Shown one piece after another: positions 50,594 through 59,824 of a stretch of DNA of 64,000 nucleotides (position 1 is the stretch's first letter; each line of letters starts with the position of its first letter). The stretch spans positions 1 to 64,000 of the forward strand of contig JAUILU010000002.1 of NCBI GenBank assembly GCA_030432905.1, read 5' to 3'. The position numbers and the translations under genes were made by a program. The notes under the pieces are model-generated. The model saw only the letters and a list, made by a program, of their open reading frames with translations, did no database searches and had not been told where the DNA came from. The stretch comes from Phycisphaerae bacterium. Its GTDB lineage: Bacteria > Planctomycetota > Phycisphaerae > Phycisphaerales > UBA1924.

Positions 50594-52468
50594 ATGAACA
50601 TCGTGAACTACATGCTCCGCCTCGGCCCGACCAACCCCATCGCGGTGCGCCTGGTGCAGGGCGGGTCACGCCGGGCTCGGCACATGTACATCCGCTCGGC
50701 GTACCTGGGCGTCATGATCCTGGTGCTGCTCTGGCTCCTGTTGACCACGGGCAGCACGGGGACGGGGGCGGCCAGTTACGGCAAGCTCGCCGCGGCCGGC
50801 GCGGAATCGTTCAAGCTGGTCGCGTATCTGCAGATCGGGCTGATCTGCGTGCTGGCACCGGTGTTCATGGCCGGGGCGATCGCGCAAGAGGCCAGCCCGA
50901 AGACGTGGGACATCCTGCTGACGACGCCGATGTCGCCCGGGCAAATCGTGTCGGGGAACCTGCTCGGCCGGCTGTTCTTTATTCTGGCGCTGCTGTTCTG
51001 TTCGCTGCCCCTGTTTGCGCTGACGCAGTTCTACGGCGGGGTGCCGGGCCGATCGATCATGACGAGCTATCTAATCGCGGGGTGCGCTGCGCTGATCGTG
51101 GGTTCGATCGCGATCTCGCTCTCGTGCAGCCGGGTCGTGGGTCGGCGTGCGGTGTTCGCGTTCTACGTGACGGTGGTCAGCTATCTGGCGATCACGATCG
51201 GCATCGACCGCTCGATGCTTCAGGCGGGCATGGGGGCCGGCCCGGACGGTGACGGCGTGACGTGGATGACCGCGATCAACCCGTTCCTTGCGCTCAACTC
51301 GCTCTTGGACCCCTCGGGATATCCGAGGGCGGACATCGAGGACCCGGCGCTCGGGTTCCTCGGGCGGTGGATGCTGGCAAGGCCCGTCGCGGCGTGGTGC
51401 TACGGCAGCGCGGTCCTGAGCGTGGTGCTGATGGTCGTGAGCACGATCACCGTCCGCGGGGGCGGGCTTGCGACGATGGCGGCGGGCACAACGGGCGTGC
51501 CCCTGCACCGGAGGCTGATGGGCCGGGGCGAAAAGGAAGAACTGCACCGCGCGCCGCGGACTGTGTGGAACAACCCGATCGCGTGGCGCGAGGCCGCGGC
51601 GAGGAACGGGACGGTGAGCCGAATCCTGGCGCGGTGGGCGTTCATCGTTATCGGCATCGGCTGGGCCATCGGGCTGATCGCGTACTACCACAACACAGGC
51701 ATGACGGCGGACGGGTTCAGGCTCGCCATCGCGATGACCGTGGTCGGCGAGCTCGCGGTGACGGCGCTCGTGGCGATCAACATGTCCGCGACCGCGATCA
51801 GCCGGGAACGCGAGGATGGCACGCTCGATCTGTTGCTGACGACGCCGCTCTCACCCGGCGCGTACATGTCGGGCAAGATGCGCGGGCTGATCGCGTACCT
51901 GTTGCCGCTGGTCGCGGTGCCCTCGGCAACAATCGGGCTCGCGGGTCTGTACGCGATCTTCCAGGGTTTCGGCAATACACAGAAGGCGCTCATCAGCGAT
52001 CAGATCGGAGCCGGCGGCACTGTGTACCAAGCGCCTGTCGTCCTACCGGAAGCAGGGCTTGTGGTGCTCGTCGCGTCGGTCGCGTTCATCGCGTTCTGCG
52101 TGATCATCGGGCTGCAGTGGTCGCTCAAGAGCAAGGGCACGCTGAGCGCGGTGGTCGGGACGGTCGGCGTTGTCGGCGCGGTCGGGGGCACCGTCGGACT
52201 CTGCGGCTGGCTCAGCTCGGGGCAGATCCCGCTGCTTGGCGCCCCGATGGCGGCGCTCACACCCGCTTCCGTCGTCCGCGCGTGCGTCTACCCGGTGGAC
52301 GCGATGACGGAAACGGTGCGCGAATCCGGCCTCGCCTCAGCGCGCGTCGGGCTCGCGGTCGGTGCGGTCGCGGCGGCGGCGATCTACTCCTCGATCGTGT
52401 ACGGCCTGCACAAGACGATCGTGAAGAACTTCGACTTTACGGTAAGGAAGCTTGCGGGTGTGAAGTGA
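50594..52468 (+). CDS. ABC-2-type transporter permease, duplicated
   Basis: The 624-residue protein has about twelve membrane helices arranged as two similar halves, each with the ABC-2 signature phrase before a helix pair: ASPKTWDILLTTPMSPGQIVSGN in the first (about residue 97) and EREDGTLDLLLTTPLSPGAYMSG in the second (about residue 407). These match the membrane component of ABC-2 exporters in planctomycetes. No ATPase gene is adjacent, so the partner must be encoded elsewhere. The next gene overlaps its stop by 4 bases (GTGA). Substrate unknown. Confidence 0.8.
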   Translation: MNIVNYMLRLGPTNPIAVRLVQGGSRRARHMYIRSAYLGVMILVLLWLLLTTGSTGTGAASYGKLAAAGAESFKLVAYLQIGLICVLAPVFMAGAIAQEASPKTWDILLTTPMSPGQIVSGNLLGRLFFILALLFCSLPLFALTQFYGGVPGRSIMTSYLIAGCAALIVGSIAISLSCSRVVGRRAVFAFYVTVVSYLAITIGIDRSMLQAGMGAGPDGDGVTWMTAINPFLALNSLLDPSGYPRADIEDPALGFLGRWMLARPVAAWCYGSAVLSVVLMVVSTITVRGGGLATMAAGTTGVPLHRRLMGRGEKEELHRAPRTVWNNPIAWREAAARNGTVSRILARWAFIVIGIGWAIGLIAYYHNTGMTADGFRLAIAMTVVGELAVTALVAINMSATAISREREDGTLDLLLTTPLSPGAYMSGKMRGLIAYLLPLVAVPSATIGLAGLYAIFQGFGNTQKALISDQIGAGGTVYQAPVVLPEAGLVVLVASVAFIAFCVIIGLQWSLKSKGTLSAVVGTVGVVGAVGGTVGLCGWLSSGQIPLLGAPMAALTPASVVRACVYPVDAMTETVRESGLASARVGLAVGAVAAAAIYSSIVYGLHKTIVKNFDFTVRKLAGVK

Positions 52469-53160
52469 GCCGGGCCGAGACCGGCAGTTTACAGACCAAC
52501 AGCGAAACCCACGACTATCACGGCAAGGTAAAGCGCCCGCTTCTAATGGAACGGCTCTACAAAACCGAGTCCGGAGACACACTCTTTCGGTCGAGCAGAT
52601 TCAGTGGTTTGATTCCATTTTCATTCGGGCTATTGGTGGTCATGGTCATCGGAACGCTGATCTACCATGAGATCGACTACGTGATCTATTCGCGGAGCAT
52701 GTACCCCACTCCACCCGACACAACGCTTCAGAGCGACCTGATTGATGCCCTGCTCAACCCTTTCATGATCGCGGGCTTGCTTGTCTTCCTGATGGCGTCC
52801 GTCTTGGTCTGGCGAGGAGTCCTGTGTTTCATCCTGCCAGCGATGATCAAGCGTGTTGACGACGACCACATCTTGGTGAAACGCCGAAACCTGTTGTGGA
52901 GAATGAGCCGCACCGTTCCGCTGGAGAGCGTGTCGATCGTGCAAGGCGGGCTGAAGACTTACCAGCCCAAGTATGACAACTTCTTCGATATCTTTCTTAT
53001 TGCCGGAGGACACGCCTTCCATATCGACGGCATGGACGAACTGGAGCTCGCCGAAAAGCGAACTGTTGAGTACGCCGTCCATGTTTCGATTCACCATCAA
53101 ACGTTCCGCCACGGCTACTGCCGGTTTCGCCCGCTGCTGCCGGTGTTTTTCTTTGGTTGA
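52465..53160 (+). CDS. Two-helix membrane protein with PH-like domain
   Basis: The frame begins at a GTG (52465) overlapping the permease stop as GTGA; an internal ATG at 52546 is the alternative. The 231-residue protein has two hydrophobic segments (about 51-70 and 96-118) followed by a beta-rich segment (ILVKRRNLLWRMSRTVPLESVSIVQGG) like bacterial PH/YdbT domains. The role is unknown; the overlap suggests it works with the permease. It converges on rpoN with a 15-base gap. Confidence 0.55.
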   Translation: MSRAETGSLQTNSETHDYHGKVKRPLLMERLYKTESGDTLFRSSRFSGLIPFSFGLLVVMVIGTLIYHEIDYVIYSRSMYPTPPDTTLQSDLIDALLNPFMIAGLLVFLMASVLVWRGVLCFILPAMIKRVDDDHILVKRRNLLWRMSRTVPLESVSIVQGGLKTYQPKYDNFFDIFLIAGGHAFHIDGMDELELAEKRTVEYAVHVSIHHQTFRHGYCRFRPLLPVFFFG

Positions 53161-53175
53161 GCCTAAAAGCAACGA

Positions 53176-54687
53176 CTAGTGCTGCTTGCGAATCCGCGCG
53201 CTCGGGATATCGAGCTGGCCTCGGTACTTCGCAACGGTCCGCCGCGCGATCTCGATGCCGCGTTCTTTGAGGGCGGTGGCGAGCGCGTCGTCCGAGAGTG
53301 GCTTTTTCGGGTCTTCGTTGTCCACGATCTCGCGGAGGGCGGCCTTAACCGCGTCGTAGCTCATATCCTCGCCCGACTCGGTGGCGAGCCCGCCCGTGAA
53401 GAAGGAGCGGAGCGGGACGATGCCGCGAGGGGTCTGGAGGTACTTGTCGGACACGGCGCGGCTGACGGTTGCGACGTGGACGCCGATCTGGTCGGCGACC
53501 TGCGTCATGGGCAGGGGACGGAGCGATGACGGGCCGTAGTCGAAGTAGTCGCGCTGCGCATCGACGACGACGCGGATGACGCGGAGCAGCGTGCTCGAAC
53601 GCTGGCTGACGGCGTCGATGAGCCACGACGCGTTGGAGATGTTTGTCTTAATGAAGTCGCGGTCTTTCTTGTCGAGCGACTTGTCCGCGGCGAGCCGGGC
53701 GTACTCCTCGTTGACGCGGAGGTTAGCGCTTCGGCGTTCGTGCAGGTACGCGTAGTAGCTGTCGCTCTCCTCGTCGTACTCGACCACGGCGTCGGGCGTG
53801 ATGACCTCGGGCCTTGTCTGCACGAGCTGGCGCGCGGGCGCGAGCGAGAGGCGGCGCATGAAGTCGAGCGCCGACTTGATCTCGTCCATCGAGTAGCCGG
53901 TCGCCTCGGCGACCTTGGGCATGCGGTTCTGCGAGAGGTCGTCGAGGTGCTCGCTGATGAGCGTGCGGACACGGGCGAGGGTTTCGTCCTCGTCGCGGAT
54001 CGCCGGGTCGGCCTCGATCGCGTCGAGTTGCAGGAGCAGGCACTCGCAGACGTCGCGCGCCGCGACGCCGGGCGGTTCGAGCACGAGCTGCAGGGCCTGG
54101 AGCGATCGTTCGAGGAGTTCGGATGTGAGGCCGAGCGCGGGCGAGGCGCGCTGGATGATGTCGTCGAAGGAGGTGCGGAGGAAGCCGTCGTCGTCGAGGT
54201 AGCCGATCAGCTCCGCGCCGGCGGCGATGATCTCGTCGTCGAGCTCGGTCAGGCGCCACTGATCGAGGAGTTGATCGTGGAGCGTGCCGGTGCGGGCGGG
54301 GGCGTTTGCCATCGCGTCGGTTTTGGCGTCGCGCTCGCCGGCGCTGCTTGAGGTCTGGTAGCTCGGTTCTTCGTAGCGCTCAACGCGGGCCGACGAGTCG
54401 AACTCGTTCTCGGCGAGGTCGGGCACATCGCTCGTCATGTCGTCCAGGTGCTCGAACGAATCGGAGTCGGCGTCGGGCGCTTCCTCGCGGTTGACAGGCT
54501 CGTCGAAGTCGTCGCGCTCGGGCTCTGCGATCTCAAGCGCGATGTTGTTCTCGAGCTCCTGCTCGATGCGCTCTTCGAGTTCCGTCAGCGGGAGCTGCAG
54601 GATCTCCATCGACTGGATGACCCGCGGCGAGAGCTTCATGCTCTGGCCCAGCTTCATGCCCTGAGATTGTTCGAAACGCATCGCCAT
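53176..54687 (-). CDS. rpoN: RNA polymerase sigma-54 factor
   Basis: The 503-residue protein has the glutamine/leucine-rich region I (MRFEQSQGMKLGQSMKLSPRVIQSMEILQ, then LTELEERIEQELENN), an acidic region II, the core-binding region and the C-terminal RpoN box (ARRTVAKYRGQLDIPSARIRK-type; ARRTVAKYRG visible), which reads the -24 element. It directs transcription of promoters that need AAA+ enhancer-binding proteins. No such activator lies in the window. It follows recR by 29 bases and is likely co-transcribed with it. A second ATG six bases downstream could be the start. Confidence 0.95.
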   Translation of the reverse strand: MAMRFEQSQGMKLGQSMKLSPRVIQSMEILQLPLTELEERIEQELENNIALEIAEPERDDFDEPVNREEAPDADSDSFEHLDDMTSDVPDLAENEFDSSARVERYEEPSYQTSSSAGERDAKTDAMANAPARTGTLHDQLLDQWRLTELDDEIIAAGAELIGYLDDDGFLRTSFDDIIQRASPALGLTSELLERSLQALQLVLEPPGVAARDVCECLLLQLDAIEADPAIRDEDETLARVRTLISEHLDDLSQNRMPKVAEATGYSMDEIKSALDFMRRLSLAPARQLVQTRPEVITPDAVVEYDEESDSYYAYLHERRSANLRVNEEYARLAADKSLDKKDRDFIKTNISNASWLIDAVSQRSSTLLRVIRVVVDAQRDYFDYGPSSLRPLPMTQVADQIGVHVATVSRAVSDKYLQTPRGIVPLRSFFTGGLATESGEDMSYDAVKAALREIVDNEDPKKPLSDDALATALKERGIEIARRTVAKYRGQLDIPSARIRKQH

Positions 54688-54716
54688 GGTGATTCGCTGA
54701 GCGGGCTACGGGCCCG

Positions 54717-55379
54717 CTATCTGATCTGCTGCCTTCCCTCGATAGCATCGGCCAAGACGGCCTTGCTCGCCAGTTCCATCGACCAGCCGGAGGGCAGTCC
54801 CCGCGCCAATCGCGTGACATTGACGCCGCGGCTCTGGAGTTCGCCCATGAGATAGAGCGCGGTGCCGTCGCCCTCGACGGTCGGGTTCATGCCGAGGATG
54901 ACTTCCTCGACTCGGACACCCCCGGCGTTCTTTGCCGGGTTGTCGATGCGCGCCAGGAGGTCGCCGGCGGTCAGGTGCTCGGGGCCGATGCCGTCGAGCG
55001 GGCTGATGCGCCCGAGCAGGACGTGATAGAGCCCTCGGTACATCGCGGTCTGCTCGATCGCGATGAGGTCCTTTGGTTGCTCGACGACGAGGACCTTGGA
55101 CCGGTCGCGCTTGTCAGAATCGCAGATAGGGCACGGGTCGTGCTCGGTGAGGTTCGAGCAGACGGAGCAGTGGCCGATGGCGGATTTGACGTCCACGATC
55201 GCGCGCGCAAGCTGAGTCGCCGCCTGCTTGTCGCCCTTGAGCACATGAAACGCGAGCCGCTCGGCGGATCGCCTGCCGATGCCGGGCAGCTTGGTCAGCT
55301 CGATGAGCAGGCGTTCGACGGGCGCCGGGTACGCGGGCGACTGTCGCGCGTTATCGTGTTGTCTGCTGGGTTTGCTCAC
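54717..55379 (-). CDS. recR: Recombination mediator protein RecR
   Basis: The protein shows all RecR parts: HhH region (ELTKLPGIGRRSAERLAFHVL), a C4 zinc finger (CSVCSNLTEHDPCPIC), a TOPRIM domain (VLVVEQPKDLIAIEQT, ILGMNPTVEGDGTALYL) and the C-terminal strand region (VTRLARGLPSGWSMELAS; the usual form has GxDLEY, so this end is somewhat atypical). RecR works with RecO/RecF to load RecA at gaps. The start is placed at GTG 55379 (220 residues), matching the usual RecR N-terminus; an ATG at 55415 would add 12 residues. Confidence 0.93.
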   Translation of the reverse strand: MSKPSRQHDNARQSPAYPAPVERLLIELTKLPGIGRRSAERLAFHVLKGDKQAATQLARAIVDVKSAIGHCSVCSNLTEHDPCPICDSDKRDRSKVLVVEQPKDLIAIEQTAMYRGLYHVLLGRISPLDGIGPEHLTAGDLLARIDNPAKNAGGVRVEEVILGMNPTVEGDGTALYLMGELQSRGVNVTRLARGLPSGWSMELASKAVLADAIEGRQQIR

Positions 55380-55436
55380 GCCACATGGTATTCGATCCGC
55401 GGGTGCGGTTCCCATGTGTGTTCGGAAATTGGTCGA

Positions 55437-57554
55437 TTAGCAGCCGTTGGTGTAGTTGTTGACCCACGCGGAGAAGTCGGTCGGCGTGAGATCGCCGTCG
55501 CGGTTCTGATCGGCGATCGCGTCGCCTCGTTGGTAGGCACCAACCCACGCGCTGAAATCGGTCGGCGTGAGATCGCCGTCGCCGTTGACGTCGGCGAGGC
55601 AGGAGGTGCCTCGGAATTCAACCGGGCCGATATCGAGCGTCTTAGTGATGCCGAATCCTAAATTGATCACGCCGGCATCATCGAGCGATTCTCTGTCGAA
55701 GCCGTAGATGTCGTTGTTGGGTAGCTCCGGGAACGTCGAGTGGTAGCCCCGATCGATGCAGGGCGATCCCGGGCTGAGCGAGATATCCCCGCCGGCCGCG
55801 TCAACAAACAAGGGGTCGGCGTGGACGTTCTCGCTGAGATACATGGTGTCCGAGTCGCCGATGAAGTGGAACGCCTCGTCGTTCTGCCTGAAGTTGGAAT
55901 GAAGGAACGCGGCCACGCTCTGGTCAAGGATGATGGCCGGGTCATCGTGCTGTTCTTCGTCCCAGACAATCGAGGACTCGACCCACGCGTAGCCCGCATC
56001 AACAACAAACGACCCGAGGCCGAGGGGGCTGCCGGACCGAACGAGAGCGCTTCTGATGAGATCCACGCTTGCTCCGTTTGCGATGCGAACCGATGATCCG
56101 CTCCCTGTCGCCGAGTTGTCAAGAAACGCAGAGTCCGCGATGACGCCGACAAAGTTCGTCGATTCGTTGAAGTAGCCGCCGCCGGTTTGGGCTGAGTTTG
56201 ATTCAAACAGTGTTTCTGAGATGTACTCAGTCTCACTGGCCCCGCCGCCTCGGCCGCCGGCCGTGTTGCCGACAAAGTCCGAATCGACGATAGACTTGCC
56301 TCCCATAACGCCGCCGCCGTCGTCGGCCGCGTGATTACCTATGACGTTGCACGAATCGAGACTGCCGGCGCCGAACGGCCCGAATACCCCGCCCCCACCG
56401 TTGGCCTGGTTATTGATTATGGTGCAGAGGTAGGCGTGGGCGGAGCCGTTCATCATGAGCCCGCCCCCGTTTATGGTCGCGACATTATTCTCGATTGTGC
56501 TCTCGACAATGCGGTATCGCCCGCCAATCCCTCCGCCGGAAAGGGCTGTGTTGTTTCTGATGCTCGACGAAACTATGTAGACTCTTCCTTCGGTGTGAAG
56601 CCCACCGCCTTGCCCCGCAGAGTTGCTTTGGAAGCTGCAATCCCTCACATCGAGCGGGTCATTCGATTCGTCGGCCAGCGAACGGAAGTACAAGCCGCCG
56701 CCCCGGTCCGCAGAGTTGTCATTGAATTCTGATTGCTCAACGATCACACGAGATTCGACCGCCGCGATCCCACCGCCGTTACCCGAAGTTGCTGTGTTCT
56801 CCTCGAACTCACAGACAGAAACCACCAAGACCGAATCACTCGCATGCAGAGCGCCCGCAGGTCTCGCGTAAGTTGTCAGACCGATCGAAGAATTGAGCTT
56901 AAACGTGCACGCGCTGACAGCAACAACCGCATCGTTGAGCTTCAGCGCCGACCCTTCTAACCCATGGTTCTCAATGAAATCGCAGTGCCGGATCCGTGTG
57001 TACACGTCTGTTCCTGCGTTCTGCACCGCGTGTTTGACGGCCCCATGGAAGCGCAGGCCATCGAGCACAACCCCGGACGTCACCGACCCGGTGCCCGCCA
57101 CAGCGTGTCCGAATTCGAGAAGCCGCTCCGAGTTGTCTTCGGTGTTCACGCCGCCCGACAGGTCGTCGTTGTTGAGGTCACCAGAAATCACAGTTGGGTA
57201 GAACGTGGTGTTTCTGGTGTTAGGGCTGGATTGATTCGACCAGCCCGCAAAGCCGCCGATTACCTTAAAAGGTGGCTCGCTCAGCCCGGGGCCGGGCACA
57301 GAAAAGAATCTGGTTCGGTCGCCGGTCCCTTGGTCCGGCTTATACACACCGCCCGCAATTCGGACTTCGCCGCGTGACGACCCGAGCGTCTCGGCTAGGT
57401 CGATCGCCTCCTGTAGGTCGTTCATCGCCGAGTCCCAGCTCAGCCCGTTGCCGCCGTCGGGTGCGTCGTCATCGACGTAGACGCGGATCTGCGCGTGCAG
57501 AGTCGAAGCGACAGCGACGGACAGCGAGGCGGCGACGAGTCGTTGGTTGTTCAT
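55437..57554 (-). CDS. Secreted right-handed beta-helix protein with dockerin-like tail (paralogue 1)
   Basis: The 705-residue protein has a signal peptide (MNNQRLVAASLSVAVASTLHAQ), then an entry region shared by planctomycete beta-helix proteins (IRVYVDDDAPDGGNGLSWDSA, LQEAIDLAE). Dozens of short parallel beta-helix rungs follow (GGGIAAVESRVIVEQSEF, NSAGQGGGLHTEG, NTAGGRGGGASETEY), and two dockerin-like repeats (DVNGDGDLTPTDFSAWVGAY, DQNRDGDLTPTDF) end in YTNGC. Beta-helix folds of this type bind or cut polysaccharides, or act as surface adhesins; no catalytic residues can be named. It lies directly before a paralogue in the same direction and shares long identical DNA with it. Confidence 0.83.
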   Translation of the reverse strand: MNNQRLVAASLSVAVASTLHAQIRVYVDDDAPDGGNGLSWDSAMNDLQEAIDLAETLGSSRGEVRIAGGVYKPDQGTGDRTRFFSVPGPGLSEPPFKVIGGFAGWSNQSSPNTRNTTFYPTVISGDLNNDDLSGGVNTEDNSERLLEFGHAVAGTGSVTSGVVLDGLRFHGAVKHAVQNAGTDVYTRIRHCDFIENHGLEGSALKLNDAVVAVSACTFKLNSSIGLTTYARPAGALHASDSVLVVSVCEFEENTATSGNGGGIAAVESRVIVEQSEFNDNSADRGGGLYFRSLADESNDPLDVRDCSFQSNSAGQGGGLHTEGRVYIVSSSIRNNTALSGGGIGGRYRIVESTIENNVATINGGGLMMNGSAHAYLCTIINNQANGGGGVFGPFGAGSLDSCNVIGNHAADDGGGVMGGKSIVDSDFVGNTAGGRGGGASETEYISETLFESNSAQTGGGYFNESTNFVGVIADSAFLDNSATGSGSSVRIANGASVDLIRSALVRSGSPLGLGSFVVDAGYAWVESSIVWDEEQHDDPAIILDQSVAAFLHSNFRQNDEAFHFIGDSDTMYLSENVHADPLFVDAAGGDISLSPGSPCIDRGYHSTFPELPNNDIYGFDRESLDDAGVINLGFGITKTLDIGPVEFRGTSCLADVNGDGDLTPTDFSAWVGAYQRGDAIADQNRDGDLTPTDFSAWVNNYTNGC
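55439..55610. repeat. 172-base repeat A encoding the dockerin-like tail (copy 1)
   Basis: Apart from two substitutions this stretch equals 57584-57755, covering both dockerin-like repeats and the linker before them. It is a direct repeat 2145 bases apart, within paralogous genes, and a probable site of gene conversion. Confidence 0.88.
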
Positions 57555-57581
57555 GAGATTCCTCTGTGGTGTGACGATCGA

Positions 57582-59705
57582 TCAGCAGCCGTTGGTGTAG
57601 TTGTTGACCCACGCGGAGAAGTCGGTCGGCGTGAGATCGCCGTCGCGGTTCTGATCGGCGATCGCGTCGCCTCGTTGGTAGGCACCGACCCACGCGCTGA
57701 AATCGGTAGGCGTGAGATCGCCGTCGCCGTTGACGTCGGCGAGGCAGGAGGTGCCCTGGAATTCTAAAGCGCCCACGTCGAGGTAGTCTGCTTCACCAAA
57801 TCCCGTATTCGGCATGCCACGGTCGTCCAGCGGGTGTCGCGGATCCCCGAGAGCGTCAGTGGATGGCAACTCAGAAACGTGCAACAACAATCCCGCATCG
57901 ATGCAGGGCGAACCCGGCAACAGTGCCAGATCTCCCGACGCGACATCGGTGAACATCGGATCTGCTTCTATGTTCACACCCAACTGATCCAAGTTGGCAC
58001 TTGGATGCGCAGCCAAAGACCCCGGCTCGAACCGAAGCGCCGAGAACAACATGGCCAGCGACGTGTCTGGAAAGAGCTCGATGGCCGGAAATCCAGCGAG
58101 ACGATTATCCCAAACAATGGACGACTCAATCCAGCCTACACCATCTCGGAGCGTGATCAGTGTTGTGTACACAGTTGGATCGCTCTGTGAGATCGTGCTT
58201 CGCAGCAAGTCAACTACGCCACGCGAGTAGATCGCAGAGCCATAGCTCACACAAGTATTATTGTACATTACTGAATCAGAAATGACCGTTGTTGCTGAGG
58301 TGGGAACATACACCCCGCCGCCATACTGCGCGTGGTTACCCGCCACCTGGCACGCTTCGATCGTCCCCGCGTCATAGAGACCGCCGCCGTATCCTGCGGT
58401 GTTTCCCACAAACAGGCAGTTCGCAATATCTATCGGGCCGAAAGCACCACCCCCGCTGCCCTCAGTGCTATTACCTTCGAACACGCAGTCATAAATTGAC
58501 CGAACACCATAAACACCGCCGCCATGCGCCGAGGCAGAATTTGAACGCAACACGCAATCATTCATGGTAATTCTGTGGTAGTTTTGCCAGACATAAACGC
58601 CCCCGCCCTCGTAGGCCGAGTTTCCGTCAAACTCGCACTCGTCGATTGTTGCAAACCCATTGGCATAGACTGCACCACCTCGGACTCTGAGTTCTGAATC
58701 AGACTGCGCTGTATTTTCGACAAAACTGCATCCATTGAAGTACCCCTCCCCCACAACTGCGCCGCCGTGGGTTGCGTGATTCAATGTAAACACAGAGTCA
58801 TGCAGATTAAGATCACGCAAGGCACGTATTGCACCACCTTCGTTACTAGCAGAGTTTCCTGTGAAGATCAAATCGATAAAGTTGTTTGTGATGCCGTCGG
58901 TGTGGATCGCGCCGCCGTTCTCCGCATTGTTGTTTATAAATTCAGAATCTCGGACGTTCGCAGCACTACGAAAGATGTTTACAGCGCCCCCTTCCTCCGC
59001 TGATTCATTCTCTGAAAACTGGCTAGCTGCGATCAACAGGCTGCCGTAACGAGAGAATATTGCAGCTCCAGAAGAAGCCGTGTTCCCGACGAACTCACAC
59101 CCATTGATTGACACGGCAGAGTCGTACAAATCAAGGGCGGTGCTCGCATTGTTCTGGAACGTGCAATCGGACACAGCCGCATGAGCCTCGTCGATAGAAA
59201 CCGCCACACCGACTGCGCCACGAAAGCTCAAGCCCCCGAGCACAACGGCGGACAGCGGCGCACCCGACGCATATCGACCGTCTACTACCAGCAGGTTGAT
59301 CGCGTTATCCTCTATGCCACCTTTCGCATCGTCGCCGTTGATGTCGGCGTCAATTACAGTCGGGTGCAACTCGCGGTCCCTTATGTTCGGGTTTGAAAGA
59401 TCATCAAGCCCGGCGTGCCCACCAAGCAACCGGTACACAGGCTGACCCGCAATTGGTTCCGGAATCTGAAAGGGAACATCCTTACCTGGCTTATACACGC
59501 CGCCCGCAATTCGCACCTCGCCGCGTGATGACCCGAGTGTCTCGGCCAGGTCGATCGCCTCCTGCAGGTCGTTCATCGCCGAATCCCAACTCAGGCCGTT
59601 GCCGCCGTTGGGTGCGTCGTCGTCTACGTAGACGTGGACCTGCGAGTGGGCCGCCGAGGCGACAGCGAGAGCGAGCGACGAGGCGAGGAATCGGTCGGTG
59701 CGCAT
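57582..59705 (-). CDS. Secreted right-handed beta-helix protein with dockerin-like tail (paralogue 2)
   Basis: I start at the ATG at 59705, which has GGAG 8 bases upstream and gives a signal peptide (MRTDRFLASSLALAVASAAHSQ). The 707-residue protein repeats the architecture of its downstream neighbour: VYVDDDAPNGGNGLSWDSAMNDLQ-type entry, beta-helix rungs (GGAVNIFRSAANVRDSEF, GNSAYEGGGVYVWQNY), then two dockerin-like repeats and YTNGC. The ends are nearly identical to the paralogue, whereas the central helix has diverged strongly, including more AT-rich codons, which points to different ligands on conserved export and anchoring ends. Confidence 0.83.
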   Translation of the reverse strand: MRTDRFLASSLALAVASAAHSQVHVYVDDDAPNGGNGLSWDSAMNDLQEAIDLAETLGSSRGEVRIAGGVYKPGKDVPFQIPEPIAGQPVYRLLGGHAGLDDLSNPNIRDRELHPTVIDADINGDDAKGGIEDNAINLLVVDGRYASGAPLSAVVLGGLSFRGAVGVAVSIDEAHAAVSDCTFQNNASTALDLYDSAVSINGCEFVGNTASSGAAIFSRYGSLLIAASQFSENESAEEGGAVNIFRSAANVRDSEFINNNAENGGAIHTDGITNNFIDLIFTGNSASNEGGAIRALRDLNLHDSVFTLNHATHGGAVVGEGYFNGCSFVENTAQSDSELRVRGGAVYANGFATIDECEFDGNSAYEGGGVYVWQNYHRITMNDCVLRSNSASAHGGGVYGVRSIYDCVFEGNSTEGSGGGAFGPIDIANCLFVGNTAGYGGGLYDAGTIEACQVAGNHAQYGGGVYVPTSATTVISDSVMYNNTCVSYGSAIYSRGVVDLLRSTISQSDPTVYTTLITLRDGVGWIESSIVWDNRLAGFPAIELFPDTSLAMLFSALRFEPGSLAAHPSANLDQLGVNIEADPMFTDVASGDLALLPGSPCIDAGLLLHVSELPSTDALGDPRHPLDDRGMPNTGFGEADYLDVGALEFQGTSCLADVNGDGDLTPTDFSAWVGAYQRGDAIADQNRDGDLTPTDFSAWVNNYTNGC
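57584..57755. repeat. 172-base repeat A encoding the dockerin-like tail (copy 2)
   Basis: This is the partner of 55439-55610, differing at only two positions by eye, in the same orientation and codon phase. Confidence 0.88.
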
Positions 59706-59824
59706 GAAAAAGCTCCGGTGTTTGGTTGAATCCAAACATCGGAGCTTCGCGTGTTCACTCGGTACACGCTTTATTAGTCTTCATGTCCGGCGCAGTTCTT
59801 GCGCCATTCTGGTCGCTCTCTGGC

